A DNA stretch of 64,000 bases from Chloroflexota bacterium (GCA_023459215.1 JAEWVF010000065.1:27487-91486); one strand, 5' to 3'; numbered from the stretch's first letter, positions 8,893 through 17,523 are shown. Made by a program: numbers and translations. The notes: generated by a model not told the origin, from the letters alone.

Positions 8893-10077
8893 ATGCAAAC
8901 AATTGGTATTTTAGGAGCTGGACAACTGGGACGGATGCTGGCCCTGGCGGGATACCCGCTGGGGCTGCGCTTCCGTTTTTTTGATCCTGCGTCCGATTCA
9001 CCCGCCAACCTGCTCGCTGACCATCTGACCGCCGATTACACTGACGAGGCGGCCCTGCGCCGGTTCGTGGACGGTCTCGATATCGTCACCTACGAATTTG
9101 AGAATGTCCCGGTGGCGACAACGCGCTTCCTCGAACAGTTTGTCCCCGTTTATCCGCCGCCGTTGGCGCTCGAAAAGGCTCAGGACCGATTGGTGGAGAA
9201 GAATTTTTTCCGCGAGTTGGGCGTCCCGACCCCGGCGTTTGGCGGATTGTCTGACAGCGGACTCTTTCACGGACTCACGGATGGAAACGGAACTGACAGC
9301 GGACTCCCTCACGGACTCGCGGACGGAAGCGGACTTGACAGCGGACTCTTTCACGGACTCACGGATGGAAACGGACTTGGCTTCCCGGCGGTGCTGAAAA
9401 CGCGTCGGATGGGCTATGACGGTAAAGGCCAGTTTGTGGTGCGCAACAAAGCCGAACTGGCTGCGGCCCAAGAAAAGCTGGCCGGGCAGGAGTTGATTCT
9501 GGAGCAGTTCATCCCCTTTGAGCGTGAGTGTTCGCTTATTTGTGCGCGCGGCGTGGATGGGCAGGTTATCTTTTACCCGCTCAGCGAGAACACCCATCGT
9601 GAAGGAATTTTGCGCTTATCGGTTGTCGAGTCTTCCAGGTTCGGCAACCGATTGCAATCCCAGGCCGAATCTTATGCGCGGGCCGTGCTGGACGCGCTGG
9701 GATATGTCGGGGTGCTGGCGATTGAGTTTTTCGAGAAGGATGGCCAACTGCTGGCCAATGAAATGGCGCCGCGCGTTCATAATAGCGGTCATTGGAGCAT
9801 CGACGGGGCGGTAACGTCCCAGTTTGAGAACCACATCCGGGCGGTGTGTGGCCTGCCGCTTGGGAGCACGAATCCGCTGGGGGCCTGTGCGATGGTCAAT
9901 TTAATCGGCGAAATCCCGGCGGCGTCAGACATCCTGAAGATAGATGGCGCGCACTTGCACCTGTACGATAAATCCCCGCGACCGGGGCGCAAAGTGGGCC
10001 ACATTAATCTGGTTGCGGATAGTCAATCCATTCTCGCTGAAAAGATTGGAGAAGTGCAAAAATATGTCCTGGGATGA
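8893..10077 (+). CDS. purK: N5-carboxyaminoimidazole ribonucleotide synthase with repeat insertion
   Basis: Converts AIR, bicarbonate and ATP to N5-CAIR in purine synthesis. The 394-residue ATP-grasp enzyme shows the N-terminal GILGAGQLGRM, then the ATP-grasp region (VLKTRRMGYDGKGQ, EQFIPFERECS) and the metal/ATP motif NEMAPRVHNSGHW. Between the N-terminal domain and the ATP-grasp domain (about residues 121-162) are three 14-residue repeats, DSGLFHGLTDGNGT and variants, encoded by an in-frame 42-bp DNA repeat. The site looks like an interdomain loop, so the enzyme may still work. Start 8893 fits AAGGA. The usual partner purE is absent here. First gene of the purine operon; purF overlaps its end by 14 bases. 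Confidence 0.93.
   Translation: MQTIGILGAGQLGRMLALAGYPLGLRFRFFDPASDSPANLLADHLTADYTDEAALRRFVDGLDIVTYEFENVPVATTRFLEQFVPVYPPPLALEKAQDRLVEKNFFRELGVPTPAFGGLSDSGLFHGLTDGNGTDSGLPHGLADGSGLDSGLFHGLTDGNGLGFPAVLKTRRMGYDGKGQFVVRNKAELAAAQEKLAGQELILEQFIPFERECSLICARGVDGQVIFYPLSENTHREGILRLSVVESSRFGNRLQSQAESYARAVLDALGYVGVLAIEFFEKDGQLLANEMAPRVHNSGHWSIDGAVTSQFENHIRAVCGLPLGSTNPLGACAMVNLIGEIPAASDILKIDGAHLHLYDKSPRPGRKVGHINLVADSQSILAEKIGEVQKYVLG
9253..9378 (+). repeat. Three in-frame 42-bp repeats inside purK
   Basis: Three consecutive 42-bp units (9253-9294, 9295-9336, 9337-9378) share GACAGCGGACTC at the start and ACGGACTC near the middle. Units 1 and 3 are almost identical; unit 2 has several substitutions. The length is divisible by three, so the reading frame is kept. 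The same unit recurs at 12785, 13454 and 14555. Confidence 0.95.
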
Positions 10078-11512
10078 ATCCCCAAAGGAAGAATGCGGCA
10101 TTATCGGCGTGTTTGCGCCCAATGAAGATGTGGCGCGCATGACCTTTTTTGGCCTGTTCGCGCTCCAGCATCGCGGCCAGGAGGCGGCCGGCATGGCGGT
10201 CGCCGATGGTCAGGTGATTTCGATGTATAAAAACGTCGGCCTGGTGGCACAGGTTTTTCGCCCTGGCGCGCTGGATGAGTTGAAAGGACATTACGCGATT
10301 GGTCATACCCGCTACTCGACGACCGGCTCGTCGCTGATTCGCAATGCCCAGCCGTTCATGATCGAAACCATGAACGGACCGCTGGCGCTGGCGCATAATG
10401 GCAATTTGGTCAACTCGGCGGAATTGCGCGATGAAATGCTGCGGCAGGGGGTCGGGTTTTCCTCATCATCCGATAGCGAGGTGATGACGATGATGCTGGC
10501 CCGCGATTCGGGCACAACCTGGGAAGCGCGTATCAAAGAGGCGATGAAAAAGTGGGTTGGGGCTTATTCGCTGGTACTCCTGACCCGCGACTGCGTGTAT
10601 GCCGTGCGCGACCCATGGGGGTTCCGTCCCTTGAGTGTGGGGATGCTGCCGGGGGGCGGCTATGCGGCGGCGTCTGAAACGGGAGCGTTGCGCACTCTGG
10701 GTTGTGAGGCCATCCGCGATGTGAAACCGGGCGAAATCGTCGCCCTGTCTGCGAATGCCTTGACCGTGACCCAGGCGCTTTCCCCAGTGAAGCCTTCAGC
10801 AAAATGCGTTTTTGAGTTCATCTACTTCGCCCGTCCCGACCAGACCTGGGAAGGGGTTAATGTCCATGCAGTCCGTCAACGCCTGGGCGAGGAATTGGCC
10901 CGCGAGTTTGGCCTGCGTCTCGAAACGGAAAATCGTATTCGTGAGGAAGGCATCGCCGATGTGGTTATCCCGGTGCCCGATTCTTCCACCCCGGCGGCCA
11001 TCGGTTTTGCCAGGATCAGCGGTATCCCGTTTAATGATGGTTTTATCAAGAATCGCTACGTTGGGCGGACGTTTATCGAGCCGACCGATTCCTTGCGCAA
11101 GCGCGGCGTGGGGATGAAGTTCAACGTGATTAACGAAAATGTGCTTGGCAAGCGGGTGGTGGTGATTGACGATAGCATTGTACGTGGCAATACCACCGGG
11201 CCGCTGATCAAGTTACTTCGCCAGGCTGGAGCGAAAGAAGTTCACATGTGCATCACCTGTCCGCCAATCACCCATCCGTGTTTTATGGGCGTTGATATGG
11301 GCCGCTTTGAAGACCTGATTGCCCACAAGCGCAGCGTGGATGAGATTTGCGAAAAAGTTGGCGCGGATTCGCTGACCTATTTGTCCATCGACGGCATGAT
11401 GCGCGCTGTCGGACGACCGGATGGCTATTGCCAGGCCTGTTTTACCGGGAAATACCCGGTTCCGGTCGATTTGATGAGCGCCAAGACCGGGTTTGAACGC
11501 GGAACGAAGTAG
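10064..11512 (+). CDS. purF: Amidophosphoribosyltransferase, Fe-S type
   Basis: Catalyses the first committed purine step, PRPP plus glutamine to phosphoribosylamine. The 482-residue protein begins MSWDESPKEECGIIG: ten residues precede the Cys that becomes the N-terminal nucleophile after propeptide cleavage. The glutaminase domain is followed by the phosphoribosyltransferase domain, with VVVIDDSIVRGNT as the PRPP motif. Cysteines in SAKCVFE, THPCFMG and YCQACFTG match the four ligands of the [4Fe-4S] cluster in the Bacillus-type enzyme. Purine nucleotides normally feedback-inhibit the family. The start lies 14 bases inside purK in another frame, so translation is probably coupled. Upstream in-frame codons are not supported by homology. 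Confidence 0.96.
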   Translation: MSWDESPKEECGIIGVFAPNEDVARMTFFGLFALQHRGQEAAGMAVADGQVISMYKNVGLVAQVFRPGALDELKGHYAIGHTRYSTTGSSLIRNAQPFMIETMNGPLALAHNGNLVNSAELRDEMLRQGVGFSSSSDSEVMTMMLARDSGTTWEARIKEAMKKWVGAYSLVLLTRDCVYAVRDPWGFRPLSVGMLPGGGYAAASETGALRTLGCEAIRDVKPGEIVALSANALTVTQALSPVKPSAKCVFEFIYFARPDQTWEGVNVHAVRQRLGEELAREFGLRLETENRIREEGIADVVIPVPDSSTPAAIGFARISGIPFNDGFIKNRYVGRTFIEPTDSLRKRGVGMKFNVINENVLGKRVVVIDDSIVRGNTTGPLIKLLRQAGAKEVHMCITCPPITHPCFMGVDMGRFEDLIAHKRSVDEICEKVGADSLTYLSIDGMMRAVGRPDGYCQACFTGKYPVPVDLMSAKTGFERGTK

Positions 11513-11538
11513 TTGCGATGCAGAAGGATGAATGCAGA

Positions 11539-12828
11539 ATGAATATTTTACTGATTGGCTCCGGTGGGCGCGAACATGCCCTGGCCTGGAAACTGGCGCA
11601 GTCGCCGAAATTGAAAAAACTCTATATCGCGCCGGGCAATCCGGGCACGGCAGACTTTGGCGAAAATGTTCCACTGGATGTGAATGACCATGCAGCGGTC
11701 ATCCATTTTTGCCGCGAAAACCAAATTTCCCTGGTGGTGGTTGGCCCGGAAGCGCCGCTGGCGGATGGCATTTCCGATGCATTATCTGCGGCTGGCCTGC
11801 GCTGTTTTGGCCCCAGCCGGGCGGCAGCGCAGATCGAAGCATCCAAGGCCTTTGCCAAGGATTTCATGGCCCGGCAGGGCATCCCCACGGCGCGTTATGC
11901 CACCCTTGAGCGCCTGCCCGATGCGCTGGCTTATCTGCAATCGCTCGAGTATCCGGTTGTGATCAAGGCTTCCGGCCTGGCGGCAGGCAAAGGGGTAATC
12001 CTGCCGGAAACGCTGGACGAAGCAAAATCCGTTTTGCGGGAAATCCTCGAGGGCGGTGTTTTTGGTGCGGCTGGGGCGCAAGTGGTTATTGAAGAACGCA
12101 TGAGCGGCCCGGAAGTCTCGCTGATGGCGTTTACGGACGGTAAAACGGTTGTCCCAATGCTGGTGGCGCAGGATCACAAGCGGATTTTTGACGGCGACCA
12201 GGGCCCCAATACCGGCGGAATGGGCGCTTACGCTCCCGCCCCGATCTTTACTCCCGATTTGCTGGCTGAGGCCATCGAGAAGATTCTCAAACCCGCAATT
12301 TCCGGCCTGTGCTCGGAAGGGACTCCGTTTGTGGGCATCCTCTACGCCGGACTGATGCTCACCCCGGACGGAATCCGTGTGGTTGAGTTCAACTGTCGCT
12401 TTGGCGATCCTGAAACGCAGGTTATCCTGCCGCTGCTGGAAACCGATTTGGTTGAAATTGCCGAAGCTTGCGTGGATGGCAAACTCTCAGAAACAGAAAT
12501 CCGCTGGCGGAGCGAATCCGCTGTCTGTGTGGTGCTGGCAGCGAAAGGTTATCCAGGCAAAGTGGAGAGCGGCCAGTTGGCGGACATCGGCCAGCTTCCC
12601 GAAAATGCCATCTGTTTCCATGCCGGGACGAAGGTCAATGCCGATGGTCAGTTAACCGCCTCCGGTGGGCGTGTGTTCGGCGTCACCGCCTGGGCGCCGG
12701 ATTTGGCTTCAGCGGTCAAATCCGCCTATGATGCGGTGGATGAAATCCATTTCGATGGGGTTCAATACCGGACAGATATAGCTAAAAACGGACTCGTCAC
12801 GGACTCACGGATGGAAACGGACGCCTAA
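11539..12828 (+). CDS. purD: Phosphoribosylamine-glycine ligase (GAR synthetase)
   Basis: Joins phosphoribosylamine to glycine with ATP. The 429-residue ATP-grasp protein begins MNILLIGSGGREHALAW and has the signatures VVGPEAPLADGI, KASGLAAGKGV, DGDQGPNTGGMGAYAPAP and EFNCRFGDPETQ, all in the expected order. ATG at 11539 is preferred to 11518 because AAGGA precedes it and the family begins here. The last roughly 16 residues (KNGLVTDSRMETDA) are not purD sequence: they are translated from the 42-bp repeat that has replaced or extended the normal end of the gene. Confidence 0.95.
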   Translation: MNILLIGSGGREHALAWKLAQSPKLKKLYIAPGNPGTADFGENVPLDVNDHAAVIHFCRENQISLVVVGPEAPLADGISDALSAAGLRCFGPSRAAAQIEASKAFAKDFMARQGIPTARYATLERLPDALAYLQSLEYPVVIKASGLAAGKGVILPETLDEAKSVLREILEGGVFGAAGAQVVIEERMSGPEVSLMAFTDGKTVVPMLVAQDHKRIFDGDQGPNTGGMGAYAPAPIFTPDLLAEAIEKILKPAISGLCSEGTPFVGILYAGLMLTPDGIRVVEFNCRFGDPETQVILPLLETDLVEIAEACVDGKLSETEIRWRSESAVCVVLAAKGYPGKVESGQLADIGQLPENAICFHAGTKVNADGQLTASGGRVFGVTAWAPDLASAVKSAYDAVDEIHFDGVQYRTDIAKNGLVTDSRMETDA

Positions 12829-12885
12829 AAACGGACTCTTTCACGGAATCACGGATGGAAACGGACTACTGCAAGCGGACTTTTC
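12785..12885 (+). repeat. Two repeat units at the purD 3' end
   Basis: Two forward copies of the purK repeat word ACGGACTC..ACGGACTCACGG..GGAAACGGAC lie here. The first encodes the C-terminal tail of purD and the second is intergenic. A fragment AGCGGACTTTTCAC follows. They lie just upstream of the GxxExxY-PurM gene and in opposite orientation to the copies inside it. Confidence 0.9.
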
Positions 12886-12913
12886 ACAAATGTGCAGCGG
12901 AGAGGAAGATACT

Positions 12914-14554
12914 ATGACTAAAGAAAAACCAGGGCTTGTAAAGACGGCGCTTGATGATTTGACTTATAAGGTCAATGGGCTGGCTATGCAGGTCAAGCGC
13001 GAGTTGAAATCTGGGCACAAGGAAGCTTTTTATCAGCGTCGCCTTGCGGAGTTGTGCCGGGAAGCGGGTTTGCAAACTGAACTGGAAAAGCGGGTTGAAG
13101 TTTGGGTTGGAGATTCTTTGGCAGGCTACCTTTATCTTGATTTGTGGATCGAGAATAGCCTGGTTGTGGAGTGTAAGGCACTAAGTCATGATTTAACCGA
13201 GGCTGAGTTAAGTCAGGTGTTGGTTTATCTGGCCGCTACGGGCAGCCCGGTGGGGATGTTGTATAACTTTGGATCGTCTTCGCTCGAATTTAAGCGAGTG
13301 TTGCGCCCCAAGTCAGTTCAGGATTGGCAGAAATACCTGTTTCGGGTCATGTGGACACCGCCTGGCGCGGTTTTACCTGGGGAGAATACTTTTGATTCGG
13401 CGGAGCCAATCCGTTTCTCTGTGAGCAGCGCCAACGCAGATGGGATGTCTGCGGTTTCCGTTCCAGTCCGCGAGTCCGTTACGAAGTCCGTTGTCGAGTC
13501 CGCTCCTGTCCGTGAGTCCGATACAGAGTCCGCTGTTGGTTCCGCTTACGCCTCTTCCGGCGTATCTATCGACGCTGGCAATCGCGCTGTTGATCTGATG
13601 AAGGATGCCGTCAAAGCGAGCTACACCCCGGCGGTTCTGGCTGGGATTGGCTCCTTCGGCGGCCTGTTTGATGCGGCTTTTTTGAAGGAGATGAACAATC
13701 CGGTTTTGGTTGCCTCGACCGATGGCGTTGGGACAAAGGTCAAGCTGGCTGCGGCGGCTGGCCGCTATCGCAGTATTGGGTATGACATTGTCAATCATTG
13801 CATCGATGACATTCTTGTTCAGGGAGCGCGTCCGTTATTTTTTATGGACTACTTCGCGACATCCAAACTTAATCCTGAGCAGACTGCCGAAGTCGTGACC
13901 GGCATTGCCGAGGCCTGCAAAGAATCGGGCATGGCCCTTTTGGGCGGCGAAACTGCCGAAATGCCCGGCGTTTACGCGCCCGGCGAGTTCGATGTGGCCG
14001 GGACAATTGTCGGCGTTCTGGAGCGCGACCGGATACTGCCGCGCACCTCCGAACTCCAGGCCGGGGATGCGCTGATTGGCATCCGTTCATCCGGCCCGCA
14101 CACCAACGGCTATTCGCTGATTCGCAAGGTGTTCGCGGATACATCCATCGACGCGGTTTTTCCCGAACTCGGCGTTCCCCTGGCCGATGCCTTGCTCGCT
14201 CCGCACCGCTCTTATTTCAACATTTTGCAGCCGGTAATTAACCATGCTGGATTAAAAGCTCTTGCCCACCTGACTGGCGGCGGATTTATCGAAAACATCC
14301 CGCGCATTTTGCCAGAACATCTCGATGCCGTTATCCGTTTGGGTTCCTGGTCCGTGCCCCCGCTCTGGAATCTCATTCAGCAGATGGGCAATATCGCAAC
14401 CGAAGAAATGTACCGTGTCTTCAATATGGGCATCGGCATGGTGATCGTGGCCGACAAAACCTTGGCCGCCGACATCCAGAATCTAATCCAGGAAGAAACC
14501 TTTATCATCGGCGAGTTATCCGCTGGCAGCCGCAAAACGCGGTTGCTATCATGA
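12914..14554 (+). CDS. purM: GxxExxY nuclease-like domain fused to AIR synthetase (PurM)
   Basis: A 546-residue fusion. Residues 10-140 form a GxxExxY-family domain: the motif GHKEAFY (34-40) and a PDDEXK-like set, Asp76 in YLDLWIEN and Glu86/Lys88 in VVECKAL. A low-complexity linker (about 165-205) is encoded by two 42-bp repeats. PurM follows from YASSGVSIDAGN, with ASTDGVGTKVK, LGGETAEMPGVY and RSSGPHTNGYSLIRK, making AIR from FGAM and ATP. PurM has no start codon of its own at its expected position; ATG 13445 is the nearest in-frame internal candidate and would give a near-normal PurM. Whether the product is one fused protein or two is unresolved. Start 12914 is supported by GGAGAGGAAG. 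Confidence 0.88.
   Translation: MTKEKPGLVKTALDDLTYKVNGLAMQVKRELKSGHKEAFYQRRLAELCREAGLQTELEKRVEVWVGDSLAGYLYLDLWIENSLVVECKALSHDLTEAELSQVLVYLAATGSPVGMLYNFGSSSLEFKRVLRPKSVQDWQKYLFRVMWTPPGAVLPGENTFDSAEPIRFSVSSANADGMSAVSVPVRESVTKSVVESAPVRESDTESAVGSAYASSGVSIDAGNRAVDLMKDAVKASYTPAVLAGIGSFGGLFDAAFLKEMNNPVLVASTDGVGTKVKLAAAAGRYRSIGYDIVNHCIDDILVQGARPLFFMDYFATSKLNPEQTAEVVTGIAEACKESGMALLGGETAEMPGVYAPGEFDVAGTIVGVLERDRILPRTSELQAGDALIGIRSSGPHTNGYSLIRKVFADTSIDAVFPELGVPLADALLAPHRSYFNILQPVINHAGLKALAHLTGGGFIENIPRILPEHLDAVIRLGSWSVPPLWNLIQQMGNIATEEMYRVFNMGIGMVIVADKTLAADIQNLIQEETFIIGELSAGSRKTRLLS
13454..13537 (-). repeat. Two inverted 42-bp repeat units inside purM
   Basis: Units at 13454-13495 and 13496-13537 are the reverse complement of the purK repeat, with GCGGACTC and CGGACTC(A/G)CGGA on the minus strand. 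Read on the plus strand they encode the 14-residue units VSVPVRESVTKSVV and ESAPVRESDTESAV. They separate the GxxExxY domain from PurM. Confidence 0.9.
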
Positions 14555-14721
14555 CATCCGTTTTCCTCCGTGAGTCCGCTATAAAGTCCGTTTTGAGCCA
14601 TCCGTTTCTGCCCGCGAGTCCGCTACAAAGTCCGTTTTCAGTTGTCCGTTTCCGTCCGTGAGTCCGTTATAGAGTCCGTTGTAAAGTCCGTTATAAATTC
14701 CGTTATAAATTCCGTTGTCAG
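14555..14721 (-). repeat. Inverted repeat-family array between purM and purH
   Basis: About three reversed and more diverged units fill the whole purM-purH gap. They are built from GTGAGTCCG and AAAGTCCGTT words and end in short tandem pieces (TATAAATTCCGT twice). The ribosome site of purH, GAAAGGAATC, lies immediately after the array. Confidence 0.88.
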
Positions 14722-14748
14722 CTACGCTTCCTCGAAAGGAATCATCCC

Positions 14749-15924
14749 ATGACCTCCTCCCTTCCGCTCCGTTACGGCACCAACCCCCAGCAAGCCCCGG
14801 CCCGCGTCTTCATGCGCGACGGTTCCGACTTGCCGATTACCGTCCTGGGCGGCTCGCCTGGTTATATCAACCTGCTCGACGGCCTGAACGCCTGGCTGCT
14901 CGTCCGTGAACTGCGCCAGGCCACCAACCTGCCGGCAGCGGCCTCTTTCAAGCATGTCAGCCCGGCTGGGGCTGCGGTCGCCGCCCCGCTCGATGAAACC
15001 CTGCGCAAAATCTACTTTGTCGATGACCTGGAACTCAGCCCGCTTGCCACCGCCTATGCCCGCGCGCGTGGTTCTGACCGGCTGTGCTCCTTTGGCGACT
15101 TTATCGCCCTTTCCGATGTTGTTGACGAACCCACCGCTCGCATCATCGCTCGCGAAGTCTCGGATGGCATCATCGCCCCCGGTTACGAACCCGCCGCGCT
15201 CGAACTGCTCAAGGCCAAGAAAGCCGGCGAATACGCTGTCGTCAAAATCGACCCGTCCTACGAACCGCCCCAGACCGAAACCCGCGATGTGGCCGGAGTC
15301 ACTTTCGAGCAGCGCTGCCACGACCGCCTGGTCACCCCCGGCGATTTCACCAACATCGTCACCAAAAGCCGTGAACTTCGCGCCAATGCCTTCCGCGACC
15401 TGATGGTGGCCTGGATCACGCTCAAGTACACCCAATCCAACTCGGTTTGCTTTGTCAAGGATGGCCAGGCCATCGGCGTTGGCGCGGGCCAGCAATCGCG
15501 TGTTCACTGTGTCCGTTTGGCTGGCCAAAAAGCCGATATGTGGTACCTGCGCCAGCACCCGACAGTTCTAAACCTGCCCTTCAAGCCGGGAACCAAACGC
15601 CCCGAACGCGATAATGCCATCGACCAGTTCCTGCGCGAAGATGTTACCCCGCGCGAAAAAGCCGCCTGGCCCGAACTCTTCACCGAACTCCCGCACCAGC
15701 TCAGCCCCGAAGAAAAACGCGCTTGGCTTGACACCCTCACCGACGTCAGCCTCGGCTCCGATGCCTTCTTCCCCTTTTCCGACAGCATCCACCGCGCCGC
15801 CGCCTCCGGCGTCAAATACGTTTTCGAACCTGGCGGCTCCACCCGCGACGCCGATGTCATTCAGGCCGCCGACGATTACGGCATGACGATGGTCTTTACC
15901 GGCGTGCGTTTGTTCCATCATTAA
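14749..15924 (+). CDS. purH: AICAR formyltransferase, stand-alone PurH C-terminal half
   Basis: Transfers a formyl group from 10-formyl-tetrahydrofolate to AICAR, the ninth purine step. At 391 residues it matches only the transformylase part of bifunctional PurH; the N-terminal IMP cyclohydrolase domain is missing. Visible features are LRYGTNPQQAPA at the start, the catalytic Lys-His in SFKHVSPAGA (about 66), TQSNSVCFVKDGQAIGVG and QQSRVHCVRLA. The second step to IMP must be supplied by a separate gene outside this window. The gene lies between purM and purN and is co-oriented with the operon. Confidence 0.92.
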   Translation: MTSSLPLRYGTNPQQAPARVFMRDGSDLPITVLGGSPGYINLLDGLNAWLLVRELRQATNLPAAASFKHVSPAGAAVAAPLDETLRKIYFVDDLELSPLATAYARARGSDRLCSFGDFIALSDVVDEPTARIIAREVSDGIIAPGYEPAALELLKAKKAGEYAVVKIDPSYEPPQTETRDVAGVTFEQRCHDRLVTPGDFTNIVTKSRELRANAFRDLMVAWITLKYTQSNSVCFVKDGQAIGVGAGQQSRVHCVRLAGQKADMWYLRQHPTVLNLPFKPGTKRPERDNAIDQFLREDVTPREKAAWPELFTELPHQLSPEEKRAWLDTLTDVSLGSDAFFPFSDSIHRAAASGVKYVFEPGGSTRDADVIQAADDYGMTMVFTGVRLFHH

Positions 15925-15933
15925 TTTTTGAAA

Positions 15934-16524
15934 ATGTCCGCCAAACTGGTTGTTCTCATCTCTGGAAACGGTTCCAATTTGCAGGCTATTCTCAACGCCT
16001 GTGCCGGGAACGTGCTACCCGCCTCCGTGGTCGCCGTTATTTCGAACAAGCCCAACGCCTACGGTTTGACCCGCGCCCAAAGCGCGGACGTGCCTGCGAT
16101 AGTCCTGCCCCTCGCTGACGGCGAATCCCGCCCCGATTACGATTCCCGCTTGGCCGCCTTGGTTGCCCGCTACCAGCCGGATTACGTTATCCTGGCCGGT
16201 TGGATGCGGCTGTTGACCACGAACTTCCTCTCGGTTTTCCCGAATCGGGTTATCAATCTGCATCCGGCCCTGCCGGGGACTTTCCCCGGCACCCACGCCA
16301 TTGAGCGCGCCTACGAAGCCTTCCAGCGCGGAGAAATCGCCCAGACCGGCATCATGGTTCACCTCGTCCCCGATGAAGGCGTGGACAACGGCCCCGTCCT
16401 GGCAACCCAAATTGTCCCGATTGAGCCGTCCGATACGCTCGAGAGTCTCGAAGAGCGAGTCCACCAAACCGAGCATCGCTTGTTGGTTGAAACGCTAAAG
16501 CAATTAGTCAGTAGCGCAAGATAA
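15934..16524 (+). CDS. purN: Phosphoribosylglycinamide formyltransferase
   Basis: Formylates GAR with 10-formyl-tetrahydrofolate. The 196-residue protein has LISGNGSNLQAIL at the start, the catalytic Asn/His in VINLHPALPG, FPGTHAIERAYEAF, and the conserved Asp in DEGVDNGPVL. The length is normal. It begins nine bases after purH and is the last gene of the purine operon. The ATG at 15934 is chosen over a TTG two codons upstream. An upstream ribosome site is weak, so coupling to purH translation is likely. Confidence 0.95.
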   Translation: MSAKLVVLISGNGSNLQAILNACAGNVLPASVVAVISNKPNAYGLTRAQSADVPAIVLPLADGESRPDYDSRLAALVARYQPDYVILAGWMRLLTTNFLSVFPNRVINLHPALPGTFPGTHAIERAYEAFQRGEIAQTGIMVHLVPDEGVDNGPVLATQIVPIEPSDTLESLEERVHQTEHRLLVETLKQLVSSAR

Positions 16525-16536
16525 CATCTTGCGCTA
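16512..16536. terminator. Hairpin at the purN end, possible bidirectional terminator
   Basis: TAGCGCAAG pairs perfectly with CTTGCGCTA around a 7-base loop and overlaps the purN stop codon. It lies between convergent genes. There is no T-run, so efficient intrinsic termination is uncertain. Confidence 0.45.
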
Positions 16537-17460
16537 TGATTCTACCCGGCTGGCAACATAAATCCCCGCCAAAATCAACAGCCCCCCGCCGATTTCCAGC
16601 GCGGAGGGGCTTTCGCTTAAGATGATGAACGCCAAAATGGTCGAGCCGATCGGTTCGCCCAGCAATGTCACGGCGACGAATGAAGCGGGCAGGTAGCGCA
16701 AGGCCCAGTTGAAGGTTGAGTGGCCGAGCAGTTGCGGCACCAGCGCCAACAGCACCAGCCAGAGATAAACCAGCGGCGGGTAGCCGAGCGGGGTCTGCCC
16801 AAAGCCGAGCATGATCATGACCAGGACGATCGCCGCCATGCCATAGACCACAAAAATATAGGGGATCAGCGACATCTTCTCGCGCAGGCGGCGGCCAATC
16901 AGCAGGTATCCGGCTCCCATCCAGGCCCCGCACAGGGCCAGGAAATTGCCCAGGAAAGCCTCGCCGCGCGTAAATTCGGACAGCGGCGGGCAGGCCAGGC
17001 CGTTTTCCCATTGACAGGCCTCGCTCAAGCCGACGACCGTCCCGCCCAGCAGGGCCAGGAGTAGCCCGAGCATCGTTGCCCGGCTCGGGCTTTCGTGCAG
17101 GAAGAGTGGCGAGAGAATCGCCACCCACAACGGCGTGGTGCTGACCAATACCACCGAACTTGCCACCGAAGTAAATTCCAGGGATGAAATCCAGGTGGCG
17201 AAATGCAAGGCCAGGAAGAAGCCCGAGAGCAATCCCAGGCCCAGGGCGGAGCGTGTCAGGGCGCGCAATTCGTCCCGATGACGGAACCAGGCAATCGGGG
17301 CGAGGATGATGCTCGCCAGGCTTAAGCGAATCGCGGCAATAACCAGCGAGGGGGCGTCCTGCTGGGCATAACGGATAAAAATCGCCGCGGTCGAGACGGC
17401 CAATATCCCGCCTGCAATGGCCAGGTAGAGAAAAGCCGGTTTGGGATGGGTGGTTTGCAA
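16534..17460 (-). CDS. EamA/DMT-family transporter
   Basis: A 308-residue inner-membrane protein with about ten hydrophobic helices arranged as two EamA repeats: residues 10-150 (FIRYAQQDAPS, ATWISSLEFTSVASSVVLVSTTPLWVA) and 165-305 (LGHSTFNWALRYLPAS, LLGEPIGSTILAF). The family exports amino acids, metabolites or drugs; the substrate cannot be read from sequence. GGAGGCACC lies ten bases before the ATG. The gene is single and divergent from sodA, with its end convergent on purN. Confidence 0.9.
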   Translation of the reverse strand: MQTTHPKPAFLYLAIAGGILAVSTAAIFIRYAQQDAPSLVIAAIRLSLASIILAPIAWFRHRDELRALTRSALGLGLLSGFFLALHFATWISSLEFTSVASSVVLVSTTPLWVAILSPLFLHESPSRATMLGLLLALLGGTVVGLSEACQWENGLACPPLSEFTRGEAFLGNFLALCGAWMGAGYLLIGRRLREKMSLIPYIFVVYGMAAIVLVMIMLGFGQTPLGYPPLVYLWLVLLALVPQLLGHSTFNWALRYLPASFVAVTLLGEPIGSTILAFIILSESPSALEIGGGLLILAGIYVASRVES

Positions 17461-17523
17461 AGGTGCCTCCGGTGGTGATTTTCTATCACCCTTTTAGACG
17501 ACCAAAATCGTCCGATTTATCAA

